Below, one piece after another: positions 45,002 through 53,480 of a DNA stretch of 64,000 bases. A model generated the notes under the pieces. That model did no database searches. It saw nothing but the letters and a program-made list of their open reading frames with translations, and was not told where the DNA came from. How positions within the stretch are numbered: position 1 is the first letter of the stretch; each line of letters starts with the position of its first letter. Both the position numbers and the translations under genes were made by a program. The stretch is from Caballeronia glathei (GTDB lineage: Bacteria; Pseudomonadota; Gammaproteobacteria; Burkholderiales; Burkholderiaceae), in NCBI RefSeq assembly GCF_000698595.1, contig NZ_JFHC01000030.1, positions 29,472 to 93,471 on the forward strand, written 5' to 3'.

Positions 45002-45748
45002 ATGTTCGACGCTTTCGGCGGCGCGCTCTGCGTGTTCGCGGTCGTCGCGATGATGGCCGCCCTGCGCACGGGCGGCGTCATTTCCCGGGCGCGCCGGCGT
45101 GTGCTGTGGGAAGTCGGCGGAATGGGCGCGGCCGTGGTGGTGGCGCACGCGCTCGTCGGAAGCGCCGATGCGGTGTTCGCGATGATCGTCGCGCTGCTGC
45201 TCGCGGGCGGCACGGCGGCGGCGTTCGCGCGGCTTCGCGTCGAGTGTGTGCCGCACGGCGCGTGGATGCAGAGCCTGATCGCCGCGGCCGCGCTCGGCTC
45301 GACGCTCTTCGCGCATGCGGATGCCTGGAAGGCGCCGGAGGCGGCGCTGGCGGGCGGCGCGCTCGCGCTCTTCGTGGCGTGTTGCGCGGCGCTTGCACGG
45401 ATTCGCGTGAAGTTGCCGGATGCGTCCATCGCAAGCTCGCTGCATTTCGCGTGCGCGGGCGCCTGCGCCGCGATCGCCTATACGGCGGGGTTGCAGCAGG
45501 GCGCGCTCGCGGTGGTCATCGTGAGCGCGATGGCGGCGCTGATCGGTGCGCATCTGACCAAGGCCATCGCCGACGACGCCTGGCCCGCGCTCGTCTCCAC
45601 GTTGAACGGCTATGCGGCGTGCTCGGTGGTCGCGGCGGGGATGGGGCTCGGCAGCGGCGTGCTGCTCGTGACAGGCGTGGCGCTCTCGATCGGCTGCGTG
45701 GCGTCGCATGCACGGGCGATGCAGTCGCGCGCGAGCTATTCGAAATAA
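45002..45748 (+). CDS. Membrane protein resembling the membrane domain of PntB
   Basis: A 248-residue protein with seven or eight hydrophobic segments and almost no soluble part. The C-terminal block STLNGYAACSVVAAGMGLGS and LLVTGVALSIGCVASHARAM lines up with the last membrane helices of transhydrogenase beta subunits (LNSYSGWAAAAAGF...LIVTGALVGSSGAILS). The NADP-binding domain III of true PntB is absent. It may be a degenerate or specialised relative; the activity is unknown. GGAGGCG before the ATG and the short distance to the FAH gene suggest one transcript, ended by a strong terminator. Confidence 0.6.
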   Translation: MFDAFGGALCVFAVVAMMAALRTGGVISRARRRVLWEVGGMGAAVVVAHALVGSADAVFAMIVALLLAGGTAAAFARLRVECVPHGAWMQSLIAAAALGSTLFAHADAWKAPEAALAGGALALFVACCAALARIRVKLPDASIASSLHFACAGACAAIAYTAGLQQGALAVVIVSAMAALIGAHLTKAIADDAWPALVSTLNGYAACSVVAAGMGLGSGVLLVTGVALSIGCVASHARAMQSRASYSK

Positions 45749-45769
45749 TGCGGCGCCAGCCGCAAACTG

Positions 45770-45807
45770 AAAACGGCGGTCCGCCTGATGGCGGTCCGCC
45801 GTTTTTT
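45770..45807 (+). terminator. Terminator of the frc transcript
   Basis: AAAACGGCGG-T-CCGCC pairs with GGCGG-T-CCGCCGTTTT with one T-T mismatch and loop TGAT, followed by TT. The A run on the left may also let it serve the minus-strand CsbD gene. Confidence 0.9.
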
Positions 45808-45831
45808 ACATCGGAAGGACTTTTCAGCGCA

Positions 45832-46089
45832 TCACGCGCGGTCGCGATTCCATAGCGCGCCGAGCACGAAACCGATGGCGCCCGCAATCAGCAGACCGTT
45901 GATCGGCTGGCTGATGACGGCCGTGCGCACGTTGTCGATGGTCTGGCCGTACGTCTGCTGGAGCGAGCCGAGCGTCTGGCGCGCCTTGCCTTCCGCCTGA
46001 GTCGACGCATCGCCCGTGAGTGCGCCGACCGCGTCCTGCACCTTGCCCACGACGGTTTGCGCCGCGCCTTCCACCTGATCCTGCACCAT
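45832..46089 (-). CDS. CsbD-family protein with C-terminal membrane segment
   Basis: An 85-residue protein. The CsbD core is VEGAAQTVVGKVQDAVGALTGD followed by QAEGKARQTLGSLQQTYGQ, a stress-linked family of unknown biochemical role. The C-terminus adds a glycine-rich hydrophobic helix (GLLIAGAIGFVLGALW) and basic end (NRDRA), an arrangement like DUF883 proteins that tether to the inner membrane. GGGAGG lies before the ATG. Likely a general-stress gene; no regulator is apparent. Confidence 0.85.
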   Translation of the reverse strand: MVQDQVEGAAQTVVGKVQDAVGALTGDASTQAEGKARQTLGSLQQTYGQTIDNVRTAVISQPINGLLIAGAIGFVLGALWNRDRA

Positions 46090-46185
46090 GGTGCCTCCCG
46101 TTCCGGTTGAAGCGGTTAAACGAAGTTTCCGGCGTGGCCGGAACGCATGATGCAGCACGGTTCGTGCCCGGCGGCCCGGACGGCG

Positions 46186-46545
46186 TCAGGCCGGCGGCCC
46201 GATCAGGCGCGTGACGATCGCGATCAGGTCGTCGATGGAAAGCGGCTTGCGATGAAACTCCGCCACGCGATGGGTGAGCGCCGGCGCCTTCGCCGCGGCG
46301 CTCGTCAGCACGACGGGCACGTCCGCGAGCGCTTCGTCCTGCGCAAGTTCGCGCACGAGGGCGACGCCGTCCATGCGCGGCATCATCCAGTCGGTGACGA
46401 TCAGGTCGGGGCGGTTCTGGCGCGCCGCGTCGATCGCGAGCGCGCCGTTCGACGCCGTGACGACCTCGTAGCCTTCCATCTCCAGCACGAGGCGCCAGGT
46501 GGTCAGGATGTCGAATTCGTCATCGACAACGAGGATCTTCTTCAT
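46186..46545 (-). CDS. Single-domain response regulator (receiver)
   Basis: A 119-residue CheY-like receiver with no output domain. The acidic pocket is D8/D9, the phosphorylation site is D52 (LIVTDWMMPRMDG), the switch residues lie in VVLTSAAAK and the conserved Lys is in FHRKPLS. Its start overlaps the stop of the KaiC-like gene in ATGA, so the two are translationally coupled and probably work together. No histidine kinase gene is nearby. Confidence 0.92.
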   Translation of the reverse strand: MKKILVVDDEFDILTTWRLVLEMEGYEVVTASNGALAIDAARQNRPDLIVTDWMMPRMDGVALVRELAQDEALADVPVVLTSAAAKAPALTHRVAEFHRKPLSIDDLIAIVTRLIGPPA

Positions 46546-48053
46546 GTCCGCGCGCCGGCATCGGACACCGACAGCGACGGCGCGACCGAGCCGTGTCCTG
46601 ACAGCAGCCCGGTCCCGCCGATGAACCCTTCGGTCACATGCAGCCCGCGCTCATCGATGATGAAGCGGCGGATCGCCGAGTCGTGTGCGCTCTCGCGCTG
46701 CTTGATCACCGAAAGCATCCGGTAGAGCCCGGAATTCGCTTCCACGTAGCGCATCAGTACGATGTTTTCGGTCATCGCCGAGGCGCGCATGGCCGCGGCG
46801 GGGACCGCTGCGGTGTAGAGCGGCAGTTCCTCGGTCAGGATCGTCGTGACGCCGGCCTGCCGAAGCCGGTGCGTGAGCGCGTTCAGGAACAGGCCGAAGC
46901 GCTCGACGCGGTTGGCCGAATCGTGAAAGCCCTCGATGCCGTCCACGACGAGCCGCGACGCCTTCGTGCGCGTGACTGCCGCGATCAGCTCGGCGGCGAG
47001 TTCGTCGATGGCGAGTTCCACCGCCGGCTGCCACTGGATCGCGAGGCGCCCGTCCTTCGCGGCGGCGCCGAGCCTGATCGACACGGCTTCGGCCTTGGCG
47101 ATCAGCCGCTCGGGCGACTCGTAGAAGCCGAAGTACACGCAGCGCTCGCCGCGCTCGATGCCCGCTTCGAGAAACTTGAGCCCGAGCAGCGTCTTGCCGA
47201 CGCCCGAGGGCCCGATGAGCGTCGTGGTCGAGCCTTTCACCACGCCGCCGCCCATCATCGCGTCGAAGTCCGGCATCCCGAAGCCGAGTCTCGACTTGAG
47301 GTCGGGCGCGCCCTCCATCATCGACGGACGCGCTTCGAGGCGCGGGAACGTCACGAGGCCGTCGCCGGTGATCCTGAAAAAGTGCTTGCCGAGCAGGTGA
47401 TCGCGGGCGCGCAGCTTGTGCACTTCGATCTCGCGGGCGCGCCGCATGCCGGTGTTGTAGCGGTTCAGCTCGACCAGGCCGTCGACGAGCGTGTGCTCCG
47501 GATGCGGCTCGTTGCCCGAAAGCGGCGCGAGAATCAGCGTCGTGCAGCGCGCGGCGCTCACGAACGCGCTCAGTTCGTGGATGAACTGCGAGAGCTCCAG
47601 CTCGGTCGAGCTGAATTCGCGGGCGCTGCGAAAGCCGTCGATCACCATGAAGCGCGGCCGGCTCGTCTTGATCGCCGACGCGATGAGCGCGAGGAAGCCG
47701 GACAGGCCGTCGCGCATCAGCTCGTGATAGCCGGAGACGAACAGCATGCGGTCGGAGATCGCGTCCGCGTTGTAGAACGACAGGCCTTTCAGATGCGAAA
47801 GCAGCTTCGAGTGCGATTCCGCGATCAGCGTCACGTAGAGCACCGTGTCGCCCTCGCGCACGCGATGAAAGCCGATCTGCGAGGACAGGATGGTCTTGCC
47901 CGCGCCTGCCATGCCCTCGATCAGATACAGGCCGCCTTCCACCAGCCCGCCGCCGAGGATGTCGTCGAGGCCGGGCACGCCGGTCGTGATGTTGGTTGCG
48001 TCGTCGTCCGGCTTCCTGGCCGGCTCGTTCGATGCGGTGTCGTTTTTGGTCAT
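46542..48053 (-). CDS. KaiC-like double RecA-fold ATPase
   Basis: A 503-residue protein with two KaiC domains. Walker A motifs are GMAGAGKT (47-54) and GPSGVGKT (281-288); Walker B-like strands are FMVIDGF and RLVVDGIEGF. The C-terminal domain ends with the KaiC pattern around residues 423-450 (RASAMTENIVLMRYVE, then GLYRMLSVIKQRESAHDSAI). Aligned to the cyanobacterial phosphosites, Ser is kept (S425) but the adjacent Thr is Ala. Only one of the paired catalytic Glu residues seems present in each domain. KaiC homologues outside cyanobacteria are linked to stress and signalling rather than a clock. Start MTKNDTAS chosen for the natural N-terminus; it is coupled to a receiver gene. Confidence 0.87.
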   Translation of the reverse strand: MTKNDTASNEPARKPDDDATNITTGVPGLDDILGGGLVEGGLYLIEGMAGAGKTILSSQIGFHRVREGDTVLYVTLIAESHSKLLSHLKGLSFYNADAISDRMLFVSGYHELMRDGLSGFLALIASAIKTSRPRFMVIDGFRSAREFSSTELELSQFIHELSAFVSAARCTTLILAPLSGNEPHPEHTLVDGLVELNRYNTGMRRAREIEVHKLRARDHLLGKHFFRITGDGLVTFPRLEARPSMMEGAPDLKSRLGFGMPDFDAMMGGGVVKGSTTTLIGPSGVGKTLLGLKFLEAGIERGERCVYFGFYESPERLIAKAEAVSIRLGAAAKDGRLAIQWQPAVELAIDELAAELIAAVTRTKASRLVVDGIEGFHDSANRVERFGLFLNALTHRLRQAGVTTILTEELPLYTAAVPAAAMRASAMTENIVLMRYVEANSGLYRMLSVIKQRESAHDSAIRRFIIDERGLHVTEGFIGGTGLLSGHGSVAPSLSVSDAGART

Positions 48054-48462
48054 GAATGTCCGGATTGCCTGGCGCAAGAGCGCGCGAACGCGAATTATGG
48101 CTGACTGGAAGCAGCATGTCGCTCGCGTTGCAATTTCCAGTCCGGGACGGCGGGCGCAACAGCCGCGTTTCCGTCCTCGGTCGGAAGGAAACGCGGCTGA
48201 CCGCCGCGTCGAACGTCGTAGAGCAGCATTTTTCGCGCCCGGGCTGCCGCGATCCGCATCGCGCGGCGGGGAACCCCGCGCCGGATGCGGGCGAATCGGT
48301 GAATCGGCGAATCAGGATCGGTCCTATGGGCGCCCGGGTGCCGCGGATGGTCTCATGGCGGCCGCTCGCATTCGGCCGACGCCGTGCGCGCTTCCACTTA
48401 CCGCGTCTCATGCGATGTCCGGCGAATGCCGCCGCGCGTGCGGATGCGTTTTCGATCCGGTC
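48054..48462. other. 409-base space upstream of the KaiC-like gene
   Basis: No gene can be supported. The open frames here are GC-skew shadows with Arg-rich products and no ribosome binding sites. It should contain the promoter of the KaiC-receiver pair; I see no clear repeat or terminator. Confidence 0.4.
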
Positions 48463-48741
48463 ATGTCCATCTCACACACTTTCGTCGCCGCCGGCCTGCT
48501 CGCCGTGGGCGCGCTATTCAACCCGGCACCGCGCGCGGCCATCGCCGCCGACCCTGTCGGCACCGTCGACCCCCGCATCCTCGCGCCCGCCGCGTTCGCC
48601 TTCAAGGCGGATCGCGGGATCTTCACCGAGTTGCGCGCTGTTCCGTCGGACCCGCGCGTCTTCTCGCGCTGGGAGCCTCCCGGTCACGGATCGCGCGCAG
48701 ACGAGCCGGAGCATCGCTGGGATCGCGGTCAATCGCTTTAA
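48463..48741 (+). CDS. Putative small exported protein
   Basis: A 92-residue frame beginning MSISHTFVAAGLLAVGALFN, a plausible Sec signal with an Ala-X-Ala-like site near PRAAIAAD. The mature part (VDPRILAPAAFAFKADRGIF) has no recognised domain. Codon usage in the mature part follows the genome pattern (mostly G or C in third positions), but there is no good ribosome binding site, so this is a tentative call. Confidence 0.4.
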   Translation: MSISHTFVAAGLLAVGALFNPAPRAAIAADPVGTVDPRILAPAAFAFKADRGIFTELRAVPSDPRVFSRWEPPGHGSRADEPEHRWDRGQSL

Positions 48742-48874
48742 GGCGCCAACTGTTTAAAAAGCCCAATGAGATTTCGAATGACGACGCCCGCCTTTTGTAA
48801 ATGACTGGAATTCGGCGTTTCCTGTCCCATAATCAAGAAGGCCATGCTTCTTCATTAAGAGAACATCGACATTC

Positions 48875-49552
48875 ATGAAAACCACAATTATTTCCTGGAG
48901 CGGGCTGATCATTGCGGGATGTCTGTTTGGAATGGCGACGGCTACGGCCGCAGGGCCCGCAAGCGATTCGCAGACGGCGGCCGGCACGCGCCGCGGTCTT
49001 TTGCAGAGCAACGCCGCCGACACGACGCAACAAGGCGCCACCACCGGTGACGTCGCCGAATTGCAGCAAATGATTCGCGACGGCAGGCTCACCGAATTGC
49101 GCACGACTTATAACGGGAGTTACGGCGCGGCACTGCTGTACTACCCCGACGAAATGCTTTATTACGTCGCATTGTTCCAGCAAAAGAAATTCTGGCGGGT
49201 GCTGAAAACGCAGAACGATGCCCGCGCAGAAGCCACGTATGCGGAGTTCTCCAAATCGACCGCTTCTCTCGGCGATACCGAAATACGCCGTCTCAAGCTC
49301 GAAGCCGAGAAGGCTTATGCCGACCGCCTGATTGCCTCGCAACAGAACCGGGCCAACCGTCTGCAGGCCGATCTGGAGGTCGCGCGGGCGCAGCAGGGCC
49401 AGGTTGCGGAGCGCCAGCAGGAACAGCAGGAGGCCATTCGCTCGCTGCGCGCCGAACAGGCCGCCGCGCAGGCGCAATTGCGCGCGCTTCAGCAGCGAGT
49501 GAACGAACTTCAGAAACAGGCCGACGGCGATCTGGCGGCTCCCCTCAAGTGA
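48875..49552 (+). CDS. DUF2968 family exported coiled-coil protein
   Basis: A 225-residue protein with a signal peptide (MKTTIISWSGLIIAGCLFGM, cleavage after the Ala-rich part). The conserved core is DVAELQQMIRDGRLTELRTT, then YNGSYGAALLYYPDEMLYYV and LFQQKKFWRVLKTQ. The C-terminal 80 residues are a Gln/Ala-rich coiled coil. This matches DUF2968, known mostly from Burkholderia; function unknown, envelope location likely. It is a single gene in a relatively AT-rich neighbourhood with its own promoter space. Confidence 0.88.
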   Translation: MKTTIISWSGLIIAGCLFGMATATAAGPASDSQTAAGTRRGLLQSNAADTTQQGATTGDVAELQQMIRDGRLTELRTTYNGSYGAALLYYPDEMLYYVALFQQKKFWRVLKTQNDARAEATYAEFSKSTASLGDTEIRRLKLEAEKAYADRLIASQQNRANRLQADLEVARAQQGQVAERQQEQQEAIRSLRAEQAAAQAQLRALQQRVNELQKQADGDLAAPLK

Positions 49553-49862
49553 TCTGGCGCACAAGCGCCTGAAGCGCAAATTCGAGATGGCGCGGCCGTC
49601 TCGCGTTTCGTTTCGGGTGCGCCCGCACACAGCCTTACGCATCTTGAAAAGCGCTTCTCTTTAAGAGTTTTCGCGTGAAAAACGCGTAATACCCCATGCT
49701 AAGATTCCGCGCGATTTTCGGATTCCCGATTAATTCGGTACGTGAGTCGGCGGCTTGAGGCGAATAAGGTGGCTGTGAAGATCGGGTTGTCCTCTCGTGC
49801 CCATGCAGTGCGTATTTGTCTCGATTTTTCAGTCATAGAGTAATTTCAGAACGGTAATCAGG
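49553..49862 (+). other. 310-base space between DUF2968 and the OmpA-like gene
   Basis: No gene can be supported. It is more AT-rich than average toward the right. It contains the dyad CTCTT-T-AAGAG near 49660 and repeated GATT elements near 49725. It probably holds the promoter of the OmpA-family lipoprotein gene. Confidence 0.35.
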
Positions 49863-50555
49863 ATGTACAAAAAACTAGTCGTTGCAAGTCTTATTTCGAT
49901 CGGTGCGCTCGCCGGCTGTACGACCGCCTCGGGGCCGACCTACAACGTGTATGAGATTCAATCGGCGAATGGCGCGAAGGCGTATCGCGTGGATTGCCAT
50001 GGCATTTTCGAAGGCGTGAGTGCGTGCGTGGCACAGGCGCAGCGCGTCTGCGGCGACAAGCCCGCGTACAAGCTCGACACGATGGAGCGTCTGCGCGCGC
50101 CCAACGAAGCCGCGAATGATCCGCGCATCCTGACGTTCCAGTGCGGCGCGCCGACGGTGCAGGCCGAACCGGCTCCGCAGCCCGCGCCGGCTCCCGTGCC
50201 GCCGGCTCCGCGCCAGCTCGACCTGAGCGGCGACGCCAACTTCGCCACCGACAGCGCCACCCTCACGCCGAAGGCCACGGCGACGCTCGACGAGTTCATC
50301 GCCGCCGGGGAGGGCGTGACGTTCAGGGCGGTCACGGTCTCGGGCTACACGGACTCGACGGGTTCGGCGTCGCACAACAAGCGGCTTTCCGGGCGTCGCG
50401 CGCAGTCGGTTCTTCAATATCTGAAGAATCATGGCCTGCGTTCGCAGAGCTATCACGCAGAGGGTTATGGCGCGTCGAACCCGGTGGCATCGAACGCGAC
50501 CGTCGCTGGCCGCGCACAGAACCGCCGCGTCGAGATTCACGTCACCACGCAATAA
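49863..50555 (+). CDS. OmpA-family peptidoglycan-binding lipoprotein
   Basis: A 230-residue outer-membrane lipoprotein. The signal peptide ends with the lipobox LAGC (C19). A short N-terminal domain with four cysteines (YRVDCHGIFEGVSACVAQAQRVCG and TFQCG) is followed by a Pro/Ala linker. The C-terminal OmpA domain (about 120-228) includes NFATDSATLTPKATATLDEF, VSGYTDSTGSASHNKRLSGR and RAQNRRVEIHV, whose Asp and Arg bind diaminopimelate in peptidoglycan. It should link the outer membrane to the wall. A perfect terminator follows. Confidence 0.93.
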   Translation: MYKKLVVASLISIGALAGCTTASGPTYNVYEIQSANGAKAYRVDCHGIFEGVSACVAQAQRVCGDKPAYKLDTMERLRAPNEAANDPRILTFQCGAPTVQAEPAPQPAPAPVPPAPRQLDLSGDANFATDSATLTPKATATLDEFIAAGEGVTFRAVTVSGYTDSTGSASHNKRLSGRRAQSVLQYLKNHGLRSQSYHAEGYGASNPVASNATVAGRAQNRRVEIHVTTQ

Positions 50556-50568
50556 GCGAAGCGTCAGC

Positions 50569-50612
50569 GCAAAAAAGCCCCGCAAGGCGAGAGCCTTGCG
50601 GGGCTTTTTTGC
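50569..50612 (+). terminator. Strong terminator after the OmpA-like gene
   Basis: A perfect 20-bp stem starting GCAAAAAAGCCCCGCAAGGC with a GAGA tetraloop; the right arm carries six T. The symmetrical A/T runs also let it end the convergent ogt transcript. Confidence 0.93.
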
Positions 50613-50641
50613 GTCCGTCCGGTCCGCCGATCCGCGTGCCT

Positions 50642-51157
50642 TTAGAACAGCGTGAGCTGCGCGCGTCCCGGGCCGCCTTCCAGCGTCAGAAGATGTTGCT
50701 TGCGCTCGACACCGCCCGCGTATCCCGTCAACTCGCCATTGCCGCCGATCACGCGGTGACACGGCACGATGATCGCCACCGGATTGCGTCCGTTCGCGCC
50801 GCCCACCGCGCGCGACGAACCCGCTGGCAAGCCCAGCCGGCGCGCGAGGTCGCCGTAGGTCCAGGCGTCGCCGAAAGCGATCTCCTGAAGCGCGCTCCAC
50901 ACGCGCTGCTGAAACGTGGTGCCGTCGAGCCGCAGCTTCAGCGAGAACACGCGCCGCTCGCCGGCGAAATAGTCGTCGACCTGCTCGCGCGCCTCACGGA
51001 TCACGCGCGACGCCGGGCCGCCATCGGAGAGCGTGGGCTCGGGAAGGCCCGCCGGGAAATGCTTCTGGCCCACGAAAAAGAGGCCGGTCAGGCTGTCGCC
51101 CTCGGCGCGGTACAGGATGTGCCCGAGCGGACTCGGGGCCACATGGCATTCGATCAA
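50642..51157 (-). CDS. ogt: Methylated-DNA--protein-cysteine S-methyltransferase
   Basis: A 171-residue suicide DNA-repair enzyme that takes the alkyl group from O6-alkylguanine onto C133 in IIVPCHRVIGGNG. The helix-turn-helix and Asn hinge (SSRAVGGANGRNP) are intact. The N-terminal domain lacks the Ada metal site, so it is the free-standing Ogt type. The only well-placed start is a TTG with CGGAGACG upstream; an extension of the frame to an upstream Met is Arg/Pro-rich shadow. Confidence 0.92.
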   Translation of the reverse strand: MIECHVAPSPLGHILYRAEGDSLTGLFFVGQKHFPAGLPEPTLSDGGPASRVIREAREQVDDYFAGERRVFSLKLRLDGTTFQQRVWSALQEIAFGDAWTYGDLARRLGLPAGSSRAVGGANGRNPVAIIVPCHRVIGGNGELTGYAGGVERKQHLLTLEGGPGRAQLTLF

Positions 51158-51206
51158 TTCGCGTCTCCGTGCAGAAGCGCTCTGCGCAGACGATTGTAGA
51201 ACCGCC

Positions 51207-51467
51207 TCAGATGAACGGGTTGTCGGCCGTGCCGGTGGGGGCGGGCGGTTCGTCCGCGAGCTTTGCGGGCAGCGCGGCGTCCTTCTGCAATGCATCGACG
51301 ATGGCGTTCACCGCCTTCTGCAACGCCAGCGCGGTGGCGAGTCCGGTCTTGTCGCGGGCAATCGAGAGGTCTCCCGCGATCGTGATGCGCGTCGTGCCGT
51401 TGGTCACGCTGAGTGCGTCGCCGTTGATGTTGAGCGCGTCGCTATCGTTGGCAAATGGCTTAAACAC
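51207..51467 (-). CDS. Hypothetical 86-residue protein coupled to the endonuclease gene
   Basis: The product starts MFKPFANDSDALNINGDALS and ends in a Pro-rich tail; the middle is one Ala-rich helix. No family recognised; there is no signal peptide. It starts with GTG, overlaps the endonuclease stop by eight bases and has GGAGG upstream within that gene, so translation is coupled. Such a partner could be an inhibitor or accessory of the nuclease, but the nuclease is exported and this protein is not, which argues against direct immunity. Confidence 0.65.
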   Translation of the reverse strand: MFKPFANDSDALNINGDALSVTNGTTRITIAGDLSIARDKTGLATALALQKAVNAIVDALQKDAALPAKLADEPPAPTGTADNPFI

Positions 51468-52233
51468 CTTTCAGTCCTCCAAGTCGTTTGTCCTTCAGTG
51501 CCTCCGGGATGCCGGGAAACTGCAGCCCGCTCATCGCTTCCAGTTCGTGCACGGTCTTCATTGCGTAGTCGTCGGTCGGCACATTCTCGACGACGACCGC
51601 GAACGCCAGCTGCCGCGACGGCAGATACACGACCTTGTACAGCTGCGTCGGCACGAAGACGCGCGATTCGCCGATCGTCTGCAACTGGCGCCCGGAAAAG
51701 ATCGGCCCGGTCACGACATAGGCATCGCCCGATTCCTCGACGAGCCGGCGCACGGCCTCTTCGATGCGCGACCAGATGCGCCGGTTGTTCGACGGATTCT
51801 GCGGCACGATGTTCGCGAGCGAGAACGATTCGGCCATGCCCTTCTTGCTCCAGCGGTCGCCGGCCGGGCTCATGTGGCCGCGGTCGTAGCCGCTTCGCTT
51901 GTAGTCGGAGAGCTGGGCGCTGTCGCCGGGCGGGAGCTTGCGCTCGGCGTAGAAACGGTTGGTGCGCGTGTTGTTCTTCGCGTCGTCGACATGGCGCGCC
52001 GTCAGATGTTCCGCCGACCACAGCGGCCCGTGCGTCACGCCGGAATGGAGCACGGCGAAGTCGGAATAGCAGATTTCCTGCGTCGAGGCGCGCATCTTCG
52101 CATTGGCGACGACGGGCGCGCGTCCGTCCGGACTGAACTGCGGACAATCGGTGGAAGCGGAGGCGGCGAGCGCCGCCGTGAGACACGAAGCGCCGAGAAG
52201 CGCGGCGGCGAATGCCTTGAAGCGTGCTTTCAT
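51460..52233 (-). CDS. Exported DNA/RNA non-specific endonuclease
   Basis: A 257-residue beta-beta-alpha-metal nuclease of the NucA/Serratia type. The signal peptide is MKARFKAFAAALLGASCLTA with an Ala-X-Ala site near residue 27. The catalytic motif DRGHMSPAGD has the general base H120, and the metal-binding Asn is in SLANIVPQNPSNN. It should degrade extracellular or periplasmic nucleic acids for nutrition or defence against uptake. The start is set by the intact signal sequence. Downstream is an overlapping small gene of unknown role. Confidence 0.9.
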   Translation of the reverse strand: MKARFKAFAAALLGASCLTAALAASASTDCPQFSPDGRAPVVANAKMRASTQEICYSDFAVLHSGVTHGPLWSAEHLTARHVDDAKNNTRTNRFYAERKLPPGDSAQLSDYKRSGYDRGHMSPAGDRWSKKGMAESFSLANIVPQNPSNNRRIWSRIEEAVRRLVEESGDAYVVTGPIFSGRQLQTIGESRVFVPTQLYKVVYLPSRQLAFAVVVENVPTDDYAMKTVHELEAMSGLQFPGIPEALKDKRLGGLKGV

Positions 52234-52406
52234 GCTGGGATGTCGAACCGGTGCGTGGGTGGAAAGCGTGAGGCGTGCAGCACGCGAAGGCCGCAAAGTA
52301 TAAGCGGTGTACCTGGCCGGTTGGCAAGATGCGACGATGAAATATCGGGCGCGTTAGAATCTGCCCGCATCCGCGTCTTCCATCATCGAGTCCCCAACAG
52401 CCCGCC

Positions 52407-53480
52407 ATGACCTTTCTACGCCGTTCGCTGTCCGCCGTGCTTTTCGTAGCGACGCTCGCCGCACTCACGTTCGCGCCTGCGTCGTTCGCCGACGATCCCG
52501 CATCGCAGGCCGACAGCAACGACGGCCCCGCCTACGGCCCCGAGCTGCAGGGCTTCGACTATCCCTATCCGGTCGCGCGATTCGCGCTGACGTCGCAGCG
52601 CCAGATCGTGCGCATGGCGTACATGGACGTGCATCCGCTGCGTCCGAACGGCCGCACGGCTGTGCTGCTGCACGGCAAGAACTTTTGCTCGGCGACGTGG
52701 CGCCAGACCATCGAGACGCTGACCGACGCCGGCTATCGCGTGATCGCGCCGGACCAGATCGGTTTCTGCAAATCGACCAAGCCGGCGCGCTACCAGTACA
52801 GCTTCCAGCAGCTCGCGCGCAATACGCACGCGCTGCTCGAAGCGCTCAACGTGAAGCAGGCGACGCTGATCGCGCATTCGACGGGCGGCATGCTCGCCGT
52901 GCGCTACGCGCTGATGTACCCGCGCGAGACGGAGCAGATCGTGCTCGTCAATCCGATCGGGCTGGAGGACTGGAAGGCGAAGGGCGTGCCGTCGATTTCG
53001 ATCGACGACTGGTATGCGCGCGAACTGAAGACGAGCGCCGACGGCATCCGGCGCTACGAGCAGAGCACCTATTACGCGGGCCACTGGCGCGCCGACTACG
53101 AGCCGTGGGTGCAGATGCTCGCGGGCATGTATCGCGGCCCGGGCAAGGATCTGGTGGCGTGGAATTCCGCGCTGCTCTACGACATGATCTACACGCAGCC
53201 GGTGGTGCATGAATTCGACCAGTTGCACACGCCGACGCTGCTGCTGATCGGCGACAAGGACACGACGGCCATCGGCAAGGACTTCGCGCCGCCGGAGATT
53301 CGCCCGACGCTCGGCCGCTATCCCGATCTCGCGAAGCTGGCGGCGGAGCGCATCGCGGGGGCGAAGCTGGTCGAGTTTCCGGAACTCGGGCACGCGCCCC
53401 AGATGCAGGACCCGGCCGCGTTTCACAAGGCGTTGCTCGACGGGCTCGCGGCCACGCCGCGTTCGAGCGCGGGCAACTGA
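52407..53480 (+). CDS. Exported alpha/beta hydrolase
   Basis: A 357-residue hydrolase with a Sec signal (MTFLRRSLSAVLFVATLAAL ... FADD). The oxyanion region is VLLHGKNFCSATW, the nucleophile S158 lies in IAHSTGGM (GxSxG variant with Ala at the first position), the acid is in LIGDKDTT and His in PELGHAPQM. It resembles epoxide-hydrolase / haloperoxidase-like members; substrate unknown. The 3' end overlaps the convergent MATE gene by 58 bases, an unusually long coding overlap. Confidence 0.88.
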   Translation: MTFLRRSLSAVLFVATLAALTFAPASFADDPASQADSNDGPAYGPELQGFDYPYPVARFALTSQRQIVRMAYMDVHPLRPNGRTAVLLHGKNFCSATWRQTIETLTDAGYRVIAPDQIGFCKSTKPARYQYSFQQLARNTHALLEALNVKQATLIAHSTGGMLAVRYALMYPRETEQIVLVNPIGLEDWKAKGVPSISIDDWYARELKTSADGIRRYEQSTYYAGHWRADYEPWVQMLAGMYRGPGKDLVAWNSALLYDMIYTQPVVHEFDQLHTPTLLLIGDKDTTAIGKDFAPPEIRPTLGRYPDLAKLAAERIAGAKLVEFPELGHAPQMQDPAAFHKALLDGLAATPRSSAGN

